Below are positions 1-8,762 of a stretch of DNA of 64,000 nucleotides, one piece after another. This stretch comes from Deltaproteobacteria bacterium (GTDB lineage Bacteria; Myxococcota_A; UBA9042). Where the stretch lies: assembly GCA_020632665.1 (NCBI GenBank), contig JACKFC010000015.1, positions 1-64,000 of the forward strand. The letters are read 5' to 3'. The notes under the pieces were generated by a model. That model searched no databases, had not been told where the DNA came from, and saw nothing but the letters and a program-made list of their open reading frames with translations. A program made the translations under genes and the position numbers. The first letter of the stretch is position 1. The number at the start of each line of letters is the position of its first letter.

Positions 1-1
1 C

Positions 2-1480
2 GCCAACCGCGGCGAGATCGCCTGCCGCGTGTTGCGTGCCGCCCGCGAGCTCGGGCTGCCGACGGTCGCCATCTACTCCGAGGCCGATGCCGACGCGCTG
101 CACGTCACGCTCGCCGACGAAGCCATCTGCGTCGGCCCCGCGGCCTCGGCCGAGAGCTACCTGGTGATCGAGAGCGTGCTCGGCGCGGCGAAGCAGACCG
201 GCGCCACCATCATCCACCCCGGCTACGGCTTCCTCTCGGAGAAGCCGGATTTCCGCGAGGCGTGCGAGGCGGCTGGGATTCGCTTCGCTGGCCCGCCTGC
301 CGACGCGATGCGCAAGATGGGCGTCAAGACGCTCGCCCGGCAGACGATGATGGCCGCGGGTGTCCCGGTGGTCCCCGGTACCGCCGAGGGCGTGCAGGGC
401 GCGGAAGAGGCCGGCCGGATCGCCGCCGAGATCGGCTACCCGGTGATGCTCAAGGCGGCGTCGGGCGGTGGCGGCAAGGGCATGCGCCTGGTCGAGCGGG
501 CCGAAGATCTCGCCGCCGCGCTCGCCGGCGCGCAGCGTGAGGCCGCCAGCTCTTTCGCCGACGACACCGTCTACATCGAGAAGTTCGTGGTCCGGCCACG
601 CCACGTCGAGGTGCAGGTCCTCGCCGACGCGCACGGCAACTGCATCCACGTCTTCGACCGCGAGTGCTCGGTGCAGCGGCGCAACCAGAAGGTGATCGAG
701 GAGTCGCCGGCGCCGCACCTCTCCGACGCCACCCGTCACGCCATGGGCGAAGTCGCCGTCGCCGCCGCCCGTGCGGTCGATTACGTCGGCGCCGGCACGA
801 TCGAGTTCCTCGTCGACCCGCACGAGAACTTCTACTTCATGGAGATGAACACCCGCCTGCAGGTCGAGCACCCGGTGACCGAGCTGGTCACGGGCGTCGA
901 TCTGGTCGTCGAGATGTTGCGCGTCGCGATGGGCGAGACACTCTCCATCCGGCAGCAGGACGTGCGGCAACGCGGCCACGCCATCGAGTGCCGCATCTAC
1001 GCCGAAGACCCGGCGCAGAACTTCCTGCCTTCGCCGGGCAAGCTCGAGGTCTACCGGCCGGCCCGCGGTCCCGGCGTCCGGGTCGACGACGGCGTGGTCG
1101 AGGGCTCGCTGATCCCGCGCTTCTACGATCCGATGATCGCCAAGCTCTCGGTCTGGGCGCCGACGCGCGAGCTCGCGGTCTCCCGGATGGACAAGACCCT
1201 GCTCGATACCGAGATCGGCGGCATCGCGCACAACGTCCCCTATCTGCGCTGGCTGCTCGCGGCGCCGGCCTTCGCCGAGGGGCGCTACGACACCGGGATC
1301 GTCGCCTCGCTCGGCGCCTACGGTCAGGATCGCCCCGCCGATCCGGCGATGGCGGCGCTGGCCGCGGTGCTGCACGCACGCGCGAAGCGCGCCGCCCGTC
1401 CGGCCGCGACGACGGCCGGCGGTGAGCGGACCTGGAGCCGCGCCTCGCGCGCCGCGGCGCTGATGGGCGGCCGGGGCTAG
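2..1480 (+). CDS. Biotin carboxylase subunit of an acyl-CoA (acetyl/propionyl/methylcrotonyl) carboxylase, 5' partial
   Basis: ATP-dependent carboxylation of the biotin on a carrier protein. The reading frame is open from base 2 with the family's N-terminal ANRGEIACRV, so the true start lies just outside the window. An ATP-grasp glycine loop (SGGGGKGM, about residue 154) and the catalytic EMNTRLQVEHPVTE stretch (about residue 281) are intact. The protein ends about 60 residues after the biotin carboxylase core and has no biotinyl domain. That domain is encoded by the next gene 55 bp downstream, so the two probably form one complex. The substrate (acetyl-, propionyl- or methylcrotonyl-CoA) cannot be told without the carboxyltransferase gene, which is not in the window. 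Confidence 0.93.
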   Translation, partial: ANRGEIACRVLRAARELGLPTVAIYSEADADALHVTLADEAICVGPAASAESYLVIESVLGAAKQTGATIIHPGYGFLSEKPDFREACEAAGIRFAGPPADAMRKMGVKTLARQTMMAAGVPVVPGTAEGVQGAEEAGRIAAEIGYPVMLKAASGGGGKGMRLVERAEDLAAALAGAQREAASSFADDTVYIEKFVVRPRHVEVQVLADAHGNCIHVFDRECSVQRRNQKVIEESPAPHLSDATRHAMGEVAVAAARAVDYVGAGTIEFLVDPHENFYFMEMNTRLQVEHPVTELVTGVDLVVEMLRVAMGETLSIRQQDVRQRGHAIECRIYAEDPAQNFLPSPGKLEVYRPARGPGVRVDDGVVEGSLIPRFYDPMIAKLSVWAPTRELAVSRMDKTLLDTEIGGIAHNVPYLRWLLAAPAFAEGRYDTGIVASLGAYGQDRPADPAMAALAAVLHARAKRAARPAATTAGGERTWSRASRAAALMGGRG

Positions 1481-1535
1481 AAGCGAGCGCGGCCCCAAGA
1501 GCACAGCCGGCGCACAGCCGGCCGGGAGATTGACG

Positions 1536-2066
1536 ATGGCGACGGCATGGTTGACGCAAGAGGACGTGATCGGCGGGCTGCCGCGCGAGCAGCGCGTCGA
1601 GATCCTCGAAGACAACGGCGACACCGTCGTCGCGCTGGTCGACGGTGAGCGCGTCGCGTTGGCGCTGCACGACCTCGCCGACGGCCGGATCGAGGTCCGC
1701 AGCGAGGGGCAGCGGCGGCTGATCCGCGCCCGCGACCTCGGCGGTGAGATCCTCTTGGTCGAGGGTGGCGAGCAGCGCCGCTACACCATCACCGACGAGC
1801 GTGCCCGCTGGCTGCGCGGCGCTGGCGGTGCCGGCGGCGCTGGTGGCGGTGAGATCCGCGCCTCGATGCCGGGCCGCGTGGTCCGCCTGCCGGTCGCGGT
1901 CGGCGACGTCGTCGAGGCCGGCAGCGTGGTCGCGGTCCTCGAGGCGATGAAGATGGAGAACGACGTCAAGGCCCCGGTCGGCGGTAAAGTCGCGGAGATC
2001 GCGGTGGCCGAAGGTGACGCCGTCGAGCAGAAGGCCCTGCTGCTGCGCATCGATACGGACGCCTAG
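1536..2066 (+). CDS. Biotin carboxyl carrier protein (biotinyl domain)
   Basis: 176-residue carrier for the adjacent biotin carboxylase. The C-terminal biotinyl domain has the canonical EAMKMEN with the biotin-acceptor lysine at residue 139, preceded by a Gly/Ala hinge (GAGGAGGAGGG). About 85 N-terminal residues form a separate domain that I do not recognise. Acyl-CoA carboxylase carriers of this layout are common. The ATG at 1536 is preferred over the in-frame TTG at 1530 because GGGAG lies 8 bp upstream of it. The gene is probably co-transcribed with the upstream carboxylase and with prmA, which starts 9 bp after this stop. Confidence 0.9.
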   Translation: MATAWLTQEDVIGGLPREQRVEILEDNGDTVVALVDGERVALALHDLADGRIEVRSEGQRRLIRARDLGGEILLVEGGEQRRYTITDERARWLRGAGGAGGAGGGEIRASMPGRVVRLPVAVGDVVEAGSVVAVLEAMKMENDVKAPVGGKVAEIAVAEGDAVEQKALLLRIDTDA

Positions 2067-2075
2067 GAGCCCGCC

Positions 2076-2990
2076 ATGAGCATGATGGACGCCGCGGTCG
2101 CGCTCTCGGTGGAGGCCGATTCCCGCCTCTGCGAGCTACTCGCCGACGAAGCCGCCGAGCTCGACGTGCTCGGGGTGCAGACCGACGACCCGACGACGAT
2201 GACCGGCCGCGACCTCAGCCCGGGCCGTTCGCGCGTCACGCTCTACGTCGATCCCGAGGCGCAGGCGCTGGTCGAGGCCGAGTTCGCCGCGATCCTCGGC
2301 CGCTACGACGTTCGCTCGCCGATCTCGGCCGTGCGGATCGAGCCGCAGGATTGGAACGCGACCTGGAAGGCGCATTTCCGCGCCCTCGACATCGGCCGCA
2401 CGCTGCGGATCGAGCCGCCATGGGACCGTCACCCGCAAGGTGAGCGGAAGGTGCTGGTGGTCGACCCCGGCATGGCCTTCGGCACCGGCAGCCACGAGAC
2501 CACCCGCCTGGCGGCCAGCGCCGTCGAGGGCTGGATCTTGGCGCAGGCCGAAAAGGGCGTCGCGCTCGCCGACCTGACCATGCTAGACGTCGGCACCGGC
2601 AGCGCCCTGCTGGCGATGGCGGCTGTACGTCTGGGCCTCGGCCACGCCATCGGGGTCGACAACGACGCCCTGGCCATCGACTCGGCGCGCGACAACCTCG
2701 CGCTCAACGACCTGCAAGACGCCGTCGAGCTGCACGTCGCGGAACACCCCGACGCGCTCGCCGGAGGCACCTATCCGCTGGTGGTGGCCAACATCATCTC
2801 CAGCGTGCTGCTGAGCCTGCGCGAGGGCCTCGTCGCGCGCACCGCGATCGGCGGCACGCTGCTGCTCTCCGGCGTGCTGGCGCGCGAGGAACCGGCCTTC
2901 CTCGCCGCCTTCGTCGACCAGCGGCTCGAGCTGGTCCGCTCCGAACAGCTCGGTGAGTGGATGGCCTTCACGCTGCTGCGCCGGGCCTAG
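2076..2990 (+). CDS. prmA: Ribosomal protein L11 methyltransferase
   Basis: SAM-dependent trimethylation of ribosomal protein L11. The 304-residue length is normal for the family. Seen: VDPGMAFGTGSHETT, the PrmA signature; the SAM-binding DVGTGSALLAMA from about residue 171; an acidic motif-II residue (GVDNDA); and ANIISSVLL in place of the NPPF-type motif IV. AGGAG overlaps the stop codon of the carrier gene and sets the start. rsmE begins 4 bp after the stop; the prmA-rsmE pairing is common in bacteria and supports both calls. Confidence 0.93.
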   Translation: MSMMDAAVALSVEADSRLCELLADEAAELDVLGVQTDDPTTMTGRDLSPGRSRVTLYVDPEAQALVEAEFAAILGRYDVRSPISAVRIEPQDWNATWKAHFRALDIGRTLRIEPPWDRHPQGERKVLVVDPGMAFGTGSHETTRLAASAVEGWILAQAEKGVALADLTMLDVGTGSALLAMAAVRLGLGHAIGVDNDALAIDSARDNLALNDLQDAVELHVAEHPDALAGGTYPLVVANIISSVLLSLREGLVARTAIGGTLLLSGVLAREEPAFLAAFVDQRLELVRSEQLGEWMAFTLLRRA

Positions 2991-2994
2991 CCCG

Positions 2995-3750
2995 ATGCGC
3001 GCCTTGTTGCTCGCCGGCGCACCCCTCGCCTCACACGAGGGAGGCACCGGCCTGCTGCCGCTCGACCGCGACGCCGACGCCCGCCTGCGCCGCGTGCTGC
3101 GCCTGCGCGACGGGGCCAAGCTGCGCGTCACCGACGGAGCCGGGCTCTTCGCCGAGGCGACGCTGGTGGCCGAGGGCTTGCAGCTCGCGGCGGTCGAACG
3201 CGCGCCGGCCGAAGCTGCACCCGCCCTCGCGCTGCACTGCGGCTGGATCAAGGGCGAAAGGATGGATTGGATGGTCGAGAAGGCGGTCGAGGTCGGCGCC
3301 GCGAGCATCACGCCCCTCGCCTCCGACCATGCCGTGGTCCGCCTCGACGCCAAGCGCGCCGAGAAGCGCCGCGAACGCCTGCAAGCGGTGGCTGACGCTG
3401 CGCTCGAGCAATGCGGCCGGGCGCGGCGCTGCAGGTTCACGGAAGAGTCGTCGTTGCGGGCGCTCTGCGCTGGCGGCATGCCGCTGCTGATGGCCGACGA
3501 GGCGGGCGGCGTGGACCTCTTCGCCGCCGTCAGCACGCTGCCCACGCCGGCGCCCCCGGTGGTCGCGCTGGTGGTCGGCCCCGAAGGCGGCTGGTCGGTC
3601 GAGGAACGGGCGCAGCTGCGCGCGGCGGGGGCCATCGCCGTCTCCCTCGGACCGGCGATCCTGCGCGCCGAGACCGCCGCGATCGCCCTGATTCTGCAGA
3701 CTCGCATGGCGCTGGACGCCGCGTTGCTCCGCCACGGCAAAAAACGCTAA
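2995..3750 (+). CDS. rsmE: 16S rRNA (uracil-1498-N3)-methyltransferase
   Basis: 251-residue SPOUT-family enzyme that methylates N3 of U1498 in 16S rRNA. Family features are KGERMDWMVEKAVEVGA in the middle of the protein and the C-terminal trefoil-knot SAM site GPEGGWSVEE ... SLGPAILRAETA. An in-frame extension to 2953 would overlap prmA by 38 bp, so the ATG at 2995, 4 bp after the prmA stop, is the sensible start. Translational coupling to prmA is likely. Confidence 0.93.
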   Translation: MRALLLAGAPLASHEGGTGLLPLDRDADARLRRVLRLRDGAKLRVTDGAGLFAEATLVAEGLQLAAVERAPAEAAPALALHCGWIKGERMDWMVEKAVEVGAASITPLASDHAVVRLDAKRAEKRRERLQAVADAALEQCGRARRCRFTEESSLRALCAGGMPLLMADEAGGVDLFAAVSTLPTPAPPVVALVVGPEGGWSVEERAQLRAAGAIAVSLGPAILRAETAAIALILQTRMALDAALLRHGKKR

Positions 3751-3768
3751 CCGCTCAACCGCCAACTC

Positions 3769-3777
3769 TGGTAGACT
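3769..3777 (+). promoter_or_regulatory. Extended -10 promoter candidate for the endopeptidase gene
   Basis: TGGTAGACT (TGn plus TAGACT) lies 23 bp upstream of the ATG at 3801, just after the rsmE stop. No good -35 box is present at 16-18 bp, which is typical of extended -10 promoters. This is a pattern match only. Confidence 0.3.
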
Positions 3778-3800
3778 CTTCGGCCGCTACGGAGGTCGAC

Positions 3801-4928
3801 ATGACGACAACCGCGACGAAGAAAGACCGCAAAGCGACCACGGGCCGCAAGGCACGGCTGCGCGCGCTCGCCTCGCTGACGACGCTCGCCACCGCCCTCG
3901 CGGCTCCCGCCGTCCCCTTCGCAGCCGAGCCGGCGCCGCCTGCGGACGGTGAGCGCGCGCCGCAGCTGCAGAGCCTGCGCGCCGTTCGTGACGCCGCTGC
4001 CGTGGCCGCCGCGGCGCTCGCCGCCGAGCAGCGCGCCCTGCCGGTGGCCGAGAAGGCCCGCCCGGCCGCACCGGTCGAGGCGGCTTCGGCCACTTCGAAA
4101 GAGCTGACCGAGGCGCGCCGCGGTGCCCACCTGCCGGAAGAGGTGAAAGCGGGCCGCGCCATCGGCTGGAACGGACAGCCGGTCAAGAGCCGCCGCGCCG
4201 TCTACCTGCGGCCGCATACGGTGAGCGAGGGCGAGACGGTCCGCTCGATCGCCTACCGCTTCTCGACCTCGCCGCGTGCCCTTGCCGGGCTCAACGGCAT
4301 CCGCTGGGACAAGAAGGGCACCGAGCTGCCGGCTGGTGAGGTCCTGCAGGTCCCGATTCGCTTCCGCAGCGCCAGCGGCTTCGCGGTCGCCGAGCGGCTC
4401 GAGGGCAACGGCGGCGTCCGCGTCGACCGCCCACACCACAGCTGGGGTCGGCCGTACATGATCCGGCTGCTCGCCGATACCTTCGGCGCCATGCACCGTC
4501 GCTGGCCCGAGCGCCACCCGATGATCGTGCACGATATCTCGCGCTTCGGCGGTGGCCGCATCGGTCGGCACAAGTCGCACCGCGCTGGCCGCGACATCGA
4601 TATCGGCTACCCGACCCGCCAGGCCGAGCGCGAGGGCTGGGGCGTGCCGCGCCTGGACGATATCGACTACGAGCGCCTCTGGTTCGTGGTCGAGCGCTTC
4701 GAGCGCTCCGGACTCACCGCCGCGATCTACATGAACCCGCGCATTCAGCGCCGGCTCCACGCCTATGCCGTGACCCAGGGTGTGCCGGCCGAGCGGCTGC
4801 AGCTGCTCTTCCAATATCCGGCCGCCAAGGGCCAGAAGACGACGCTGATCCGCCATTCTCCGGGTCACCGCGACCATCTCCACGTGCGCTTCTGCAGCCC
4901 CGAGGAGATGGACGAGCTGCAGAGCTAG
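3801..4928 (+). CDS. LysM-containing M74-type penicillin-insensitive murein endopeptidase, exported
   Basis: 375 residues. A Lys/Arg-rich N-terminus plus a hydrophobic Ala/Leu stretch (about residues 20-45) looks like an export signal. Next come an Ala-rich linker and a LysM-like domain (HTVSEGETVRSIAYRFSTSP ... LNGI). The C-terminal zinc peptidase domain has the LAS/MepA-type HKSHRAGRDIDIGY (HxxxxxxD) and HRDHLHVRF (HxH) metal-binding motifs. The expected role is hydrolysis of peptide cross-links in periplasmic peptidoglycan. GGAGG sits 5 bp before the ATG at 3801; a longer in-frame reading from 3411 would run back over rsmE and was rejected. Confidence 0.85.
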   Translation: MTTTATKKDRKATTGRKARLRALASLTTLATALAAPAVPFAAEPAPPADGERAPQLQSLRAVRDAAAVAAAALAAEQRALPVAEKARPAAPVEAASATSKELTEARRGAHLPEEVKAGRAIGWNGQPVKSRRAVYLRPHTVSEGETVRSIAYRFSTSPRALAGLNGIRWDKKGTELPAGEVLQVPIRFRSASGFAVAERLEGNGGVRVDRPHHSWGRPYMIRLLADTFGAMHRRWPERHPMIVHDISRFGGGRIGRHKSHRAGRDIDIGYPTRQAEREGWGVPRLDDIDYERLWFVVERFERSGLTAAIYMNPRIQRRLHAYAVTQGVPAERLQLLFQYPAAKGQKTTLIRHSPGHRDHLHVRFCSPEEMDELQS

Positions 4929-4938
4929 CGAGGCGACC

Positions 4939-5084
4939 AGAACATGCAACGTCGCATGTTCTAGCCGCATTTCGTCTTCTATCGGCTGGGGGGCTAGGCG
5001 CCCCCAGGTCGCGAGAAGCGTGGTTCTCGCGAACCTTCCCCCTCCGCGAGCCGCGTCAGAACGTCGCCTTCGGAGACGTTCTGA
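4939..5084 (+). repeat. Cluster of four perfect stem-loops between convergent genes
   Basis: Four consecutive inverted repeats fill the 164-bp convergent gap. They are 4939-4947/4954-4962 (9-bp arms, AGAACATGC), 4986-4992/5001-5007 (7-bp arms, CTGGGGG), 5009-5017/5024-5032 (9-bp arms, TCGCGAGAA) and 5056-5065/5075-5084 (10-bp arms, TCAGAACGTC). All arms pair perfectly. None is followed by a long T-run, so they may be rho-independent-like or mRNA-end-stabilising hairpins serving both flanking genes, or a small repeat element. Hairpins one and four share the AGAAC ... GTTCT ends. Confidence 0.6.
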
Positions 5085-5092
5085 GCGCGTCT

Positions 5093-5938
5093 CTAGCCCA
5101 GCCGCTCGGGGATCGCGCCGGGGGCGTCCGGGCCGTAGGGCTCGACGACGGCCAGGATCGCGGCCAGACGCGCCAAGACGCTCGGTGTCTGCTCGACCCG
5201 GAGCAGGAGGTGGCCGCCGTCCTCGACGGGCAGGAAGACGCCGCCCCGCCCGAGCAAGGGCGCGATGCGACGCCGCGCGAGCGAGTACGGGATCGTCGCG
5301 TCGGCGCGGCCGTGCAGCGCCACCGCGGGCACCTTCAGCGGACACGCCGTCGCCTCGACCACGTCCATCAACTCGAGCAACCGGCGGGTCGCCCGCACCG
5401 GGATGCCGTCGTAGGCCGGCGGCGAGAGCCCGTCCGCGAGCGGGACCGGATCTTTGCGCAAGATCCGCGGCCGTCCGGCCATCGCCATCAGCCGGATCGC
5501 CGCGGCGATGGGCGGGGCCAAGGCCATCGCCGGCGCCAAGAGCGTGACCGAGCGCAGCGGCTTGGGCTGGGTCTGTTGCGCCAACAGCAAGGCCAGCAGC
5601 GCCCCCATCGAGCTGCCGACGAGGTGCACGCGATCGACCTCCGGCGCCAGCCAGTCGAGTGCCTGCCGCGCGCCGCCGAGCCAATCCTGCCACCCGGTCC
5701 CGTCGAGATCTTCGAGTCGTGTGCCGTGCCCGGGGAGCAGCGGCATCGCCACCGAATAGCCCGCGTCGAGCAGCTGGTCGGCGAGCGGGCGCAGCTCCCA
5801 CGGCGAGCCGGTGAAGCCGTGCAGCAAGAGCACGCCGGCGCGGCCTTGGATGCGCGCTTCGGGCTCGCAACCGGCGACGATCGGCCCCTTCGGGCGCAAG
5901 ACGGTGGGCAATGCGGACAGGGGAGCCTCCTCCGACAC
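5093..5938 (-). CDS. Alpha/beta hydrolase, carboxylesterase or monoacylglycerol-lipase-like
   Basis: About 280 residues. Seen: oxyanion-hole motif LLLHGFTGSPWE, nucleophile elbow GSSMG, acid residue in HGRADATIPY, and catalytic His in DGGHLLL, which gives a complete Ser-Asp-His triad. The layout resembles Est30/monoacylglycerol-lipase type esterases and is probably cytoplasmic, as no signal peptide is visible. The start is uncertain. GTG at 5938 gives 281 residues; a TTG at 5911 would give 272. GGAGGAGG at about 5926-5933 lies between them and is badly spaced for both. The gene converges on the murein endopeptidase across the hairpin cluster. Confidence 0.82.
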   Translation of the reverse strand: MSEEAPLSALPTVLRPKGPIVAGCEPEARIQGRAGVLLLHGFTGSPWELRPLADQLLDAGYSVAMPLLPGHGTRLEDLDGTGWQDWLGGARQALDWLAPEVDRVHLVGSSMGALLALLLAQQTQPKPLRSVTLLAPAMALAPPIAAAIRLMAMAGRPRILRKDPVPLADGLSPPAYDGIPVRATRRLLELMDVVEATACPLKVPAVALHGRADATIPYSLARRRIAPLLGRGGVFLPVEDGGHLLLRVEQTPSVLARLAAILAVVEPYGPDAPGAIPERLG

Positions 5939-6016
5939 CGCGGCGTACCGGGTCGAGGTCCGCAGGATGGCGGCCGCGGAAGCCGGTGCCAAGGGGCCCC
6001 GCGGGGCGAATTCGCT

Positions 6017-6045
6017 TTGACCCTCGGGGGCCGAGTGGGTATCGT
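6017..6045 (+). promoter_or_regulatory. Sigma-70-like promoter for the caspase-like lipoprotein
   Basis: TTGACC at 6017-6022, a 17-bp spacer, then TATCGT at 6040-6045. The box ends 46 bp upstream of the ATG at 6092. The spacing is ideal, and the same TTGAC/TAnnnT pattern recurs elsewhere in the window. Confidence 0.5.
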
Positions 6046-6091
6046 TCCGCGCCCTGCGCCCCGCCGGCGCCCAGACCACGAGCGAGCCGTG

Positions 6092-8755
6092 ATGACCGAT
6101 CGAATTCCTGCCTCGAACGCCCCCTCGACCCTCCTGCAGCGCGTCCTGCTGGCTGGCTTGACCATCGCATTGGTCGGCTGCGGCAACGCGGCCTCGCCGG
6201 GCGGTGGGTTCTACGCGCCCCCGGCGGATACCACCGGCGGCGGTGGCGGAACGATCGACGGCAGCACCGGTGGCCAAGACGGCAGCACCGGAGGCCAGGA
6301 CGGCAGCACCGGCGGCGGCGATGCCACCGGCGGCGGCGGCGGCGACACGACCGGCGGCGGCGGTGGCGGCGACACGACTGGCGGCGGTGGTGGCGGCGAC
6401 ACGACCGGCGGCGGCGGTGGCGGCATCCCGGCCTCGAACTTCGTCGGCTACGCGAGCAAGGAGCTGCGGGTGCGCATCGTCGGCCCGAGCGGCCGGCGGC
6501 ACGCGGTCGTCTCCGGTGCCGTCGTCGATGTGGCGGGTGTGCTCTTCGGTGACGCCGACGAATTGACCTGGAGCCACAGCAACGGCGCGGGCGCCTCGTG
6601 CTACGGCGCGCCCTTCTTCCAGACCGGCAAGATCCAGCTGCTGCCGGGCGACAACGAGATCGTCGTCACCGCGAAGAAGGGCGACGAGATCGCCACCGAC
6701 AAGATCACCGTGACCTACAATCCGGTCTTCCAGTTCGCCGATCGCCTCCGGGTGGAGCCGCGCGTGCTCAAGGTCGGCAAGGGCGGCTCGGTGCACGCCA
6801 CGGTCAACCTGGGCAAGGCGACCAACTTCGTCGGCGGCAGCCTCAAGGTCTTCCGGGTCGACGAGGTCGGCAACCAGCTCGCCAACTTCGGCCCGATGGT
6901 CGACGACGGCAACCTCGGCACCTCGGGCGACGAGATCAAGGGCGACGGCATCTACTCGCAGAAGTTCAAGCTCACCGACTCTGCGCCCGGCACCGCGCGC
7001 ATCCGTGCCAGCCTGCTCTACAAGGTCGGCGCGCAGCAGTTCGCCATCTTCACCGATATCGCGACCGTCGACATCGTCGAAGACCTGACCACCACCGAGT
7101 GCCAGGACCTGCAGGGCGCGCTGAACGACGCGAAGTCGGCGGCAGCCGGTGCGGGCTCGACCTCGGCGGCGATCGCAGCGGCGAAGAACAGCCTCGACGC
7201 CAACGGTCTGGTCGAGAGCGCCGGCCCGAACGCCGACGGCAGCGGCGTCTGGGTCCGCTTCAAGAGCGGCGTGCTCGGCATGGTCGACCTCAGCCCCGCG
7301 GGCACCCGTGGTGGCGCCGGCGCCGCCGGAAGCAGCCGCTACGATTCGGTCGAAGAGACCGCCGGCATGAACGCTGCGCTCTCCACCCTGCGCGTCGCCA
7401 GCAAGCGCGCCCTGCTGCTCGACCCCTACGCCAGCGAGTTCGGCGCCGACGAGGTGCAGAAGGCGAAGGAGACGATGGAGCAGAACGCCTGCCCGGCCTA
7501 CACGCTGCAGGACGACAAGGTGCAGACCGGCAAGGAGGCCCACCTCGGCTGGTTCCGCCGCCTCTACGACTACGGCATCATCGCCGCCGCGACCCACGGC
7601 AACGCCGGCTTCGACGGCATCTCCCCCGGCGCGCGGAAGTCCTACGGCTGGCCCGAACGCGGCAGCGAAGAGGTGGTCTGGACCGGCCACCCAATCGACT
7701 GCGGCTATTTCCCCAAGGCCGCCGCTGGTCAGACCTGCACCGAGTCGGTCGCCTGCGGGCCCGAGTCGGAGTGCTTCCTCAACCAGACCGGCGGCAAGGG
7801 CGTCTGCGTCGACCACCTGACGGCAGATCTGCGCCGCGGCCGCGTGGTCTTCGGCGCGGGCGGCACCTACGGCGTCACGCCGACCTTCTTCGCCCGTCAC
7901 GCGGTGCGTGATCTGCCACGCAGCCTGGTCTACCTCGGCGCCTGCTCGACAGTCTGGAACGGCTCGCTCGCCGCCGAGCTCTTCGCCGCAGGCGCCGCCA
8001 CAATCGTCGGCTACTCGGGCGTCGTCGCCAACGACTTCGCCACCAAATGGGGCTCGACCTTCTTCGCCAACGTCATCGGCCAGAAGCAGCTCTCGGGCGT
8101 CGCCCACGTGCAGATCGAGGACCCGACCCACCCCGGCACCTTCTTCCGCCTGATCGGCGCGCAGAACCTCGACGCCGCCTTCTCCGACCTGATCAACGCG
8201 TCGTGGGAGTCGGGCGACATCACCGGCTGGATCAAGAACGGCGACGGCCGCGTCATCGCGCGCCTCGGCACGACCATCCCGGTGGGCGGCAAGTTCATGG
8301 CGATCCTCTCCACGGGCCTCGGCTACACCGCGCAGACCGGCGGCCTGGAGCAGAAGTTCTGCGTGCAGCCGGGCCAGAAGAAGATGACCTTCTGGTGGAA
8401 GTTCTACTCGGAGGAGTTCAAGGAATACTGCGGCTCGCAGTACCAGGACAGCTTCCGCGCCGAGCTCGTCGCCAAGGCCGGCAAGAAGACCATCATCAAC
8501 GCCAAGGTCGACGACCTCTGCGACAAGGGCTCCTGCGGCTTCAGCAGCGGCTGCGGCGGCCAGTACAAGGGCCTCGACCCGGCGGACGTCAGCTTCGACC
8601 AAGGCGGCGTCTACATGACCCCGTGGGTCAAGGCCGAGGCCGACGTCGCGCCCTTCGTCGGCAACGGCAACGTGACGCTCAAGCTCTTCGCGACCGACGT
8701 CGGCGACTCGATCTACGATACGGCGATCCTGGTCGACAAGATCGACTTCGAGTAG
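6092..8755 (+). CDS. Large lipoprotein with caspase-like (clan CD) His/Cys pair
   Basis: 887 residues. N-terminal lipoprotein signal with lipobox LVGC, then a Gly/Thr/Asp low-complexity linker (about residues 45-110). A region without recognised domains follows (about 110-470; beta-rich, bacterial-Ig-like segments are plausible). Residues about 490-670 carry IIAAATHGN (His502) and LVYLGACST (Cys618). A hydrophobic strand followed by His-Gly, then another ending Ala-Cys, is the clan CD peptidase pattern (caspase, gingipain, CHAT). A cysteine-bearing C-terminal domain (about 690-887) resembles a carbohydrate-binding-type beta sandwich. An outer-membrane-anchored protease is likely, but the fold needs testing. 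It starts at the ATG at 6092, with an in-frame GTG one codon earlier. The nucleotidyltransferase gene begins 7 bp downstream. Confidence 0.7.
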   Translation: MTDRIPASNAPSTLLQRVLLAGLTIALVGCGNAASPGGGFYAPPADTTGGGGGTIDGSTGGQDGSTGGQDGSTGGGDATGGGGGDTTGGGGGGDTTGGGGGGDTTGGGGGGIPASNFVGYASKELRVRIVGPSGRRHAVVSGAVVDVAGVLFGDADELTWSHSNGAGASCYGAPFFQTGKIQLLPGDNEIVVTAKKGDEIATDKITVTYNPVFQFADRLRVEPRVLKVGKGGSVHATVNLGKATNFVGGSLKVFRVDEVGNQLANFGPMVDDGNLGTSGDEIKGDGIYSQKFKLTDSAPGTARIRASLLYKVGAQQFAIFTDIATVDIVEDLTTTECQDLQGALNDAKSAAAGAGSTSAAIAAAKNSLDANGLVESAGPNADGSGVWVRFKSGVLGMVDLSPAGTRGGAGAAGSSRYDSVEETAGMNAALSTLRVASKRALLLDPYASEFGADEVQKAKETMEQNACPAYTLQDDKVQTGKEAHLGWFRRLYDYGIIAAATHGNAGFDGISPGARKSYGWPERGSEEVVWTGHPIDCGYFPKAAAGQTCTESVACGPESECFLNQTGGKGVCVDHLTADLRRGRVVFGAGGTYGVTPTFFARHAVRDLPRSLVYLGACSTVWNGSLAAELFAAGAATIVGYSGVVANDFATKWGSTFFANVIGQKQLSGVAHVQIEDPTHPGTFFRLIGAQNLDAAFSDLINASWESGDITGWIKNGDGRVIARLGTTIPVGGKFMAILSTGLGYTAQTGGLEQKFCVQPGQKKMTFWWKFYSEEFKEYCGSQYQDSFRAELVAKAGKKTIINAKVDDLCDKGSCGFSSGCGGQYKGLDPADVSFDQGGVYMTPWVKAEADVAPFVGNGNVTLKLFATDVGDSIYDTAILVDKIDFE
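6230..6425 (+). repeat. In-frame Gly/Asp/Thr-coding tandem repeats
   Basis: Near-identical 24-27-bp units encode GSTGGQD (three copies) and then DTTGGGGGG (three to four copies) within the lipoprotein linker. The units are multiples of three, so expansion and contraction keep the frame. Such spacers after a lipobox recur in the other lipoproteins of this window. Confidence 0.8.
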
Positions 8756-8762
8756 CGGCCCG

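Noticed and set aside
6211..6426. Minus-strand poly-proline protein
   Set aside because: Reverse reading of the Gly/Asp/Thr-coding repeats of the lipoprotein linker.
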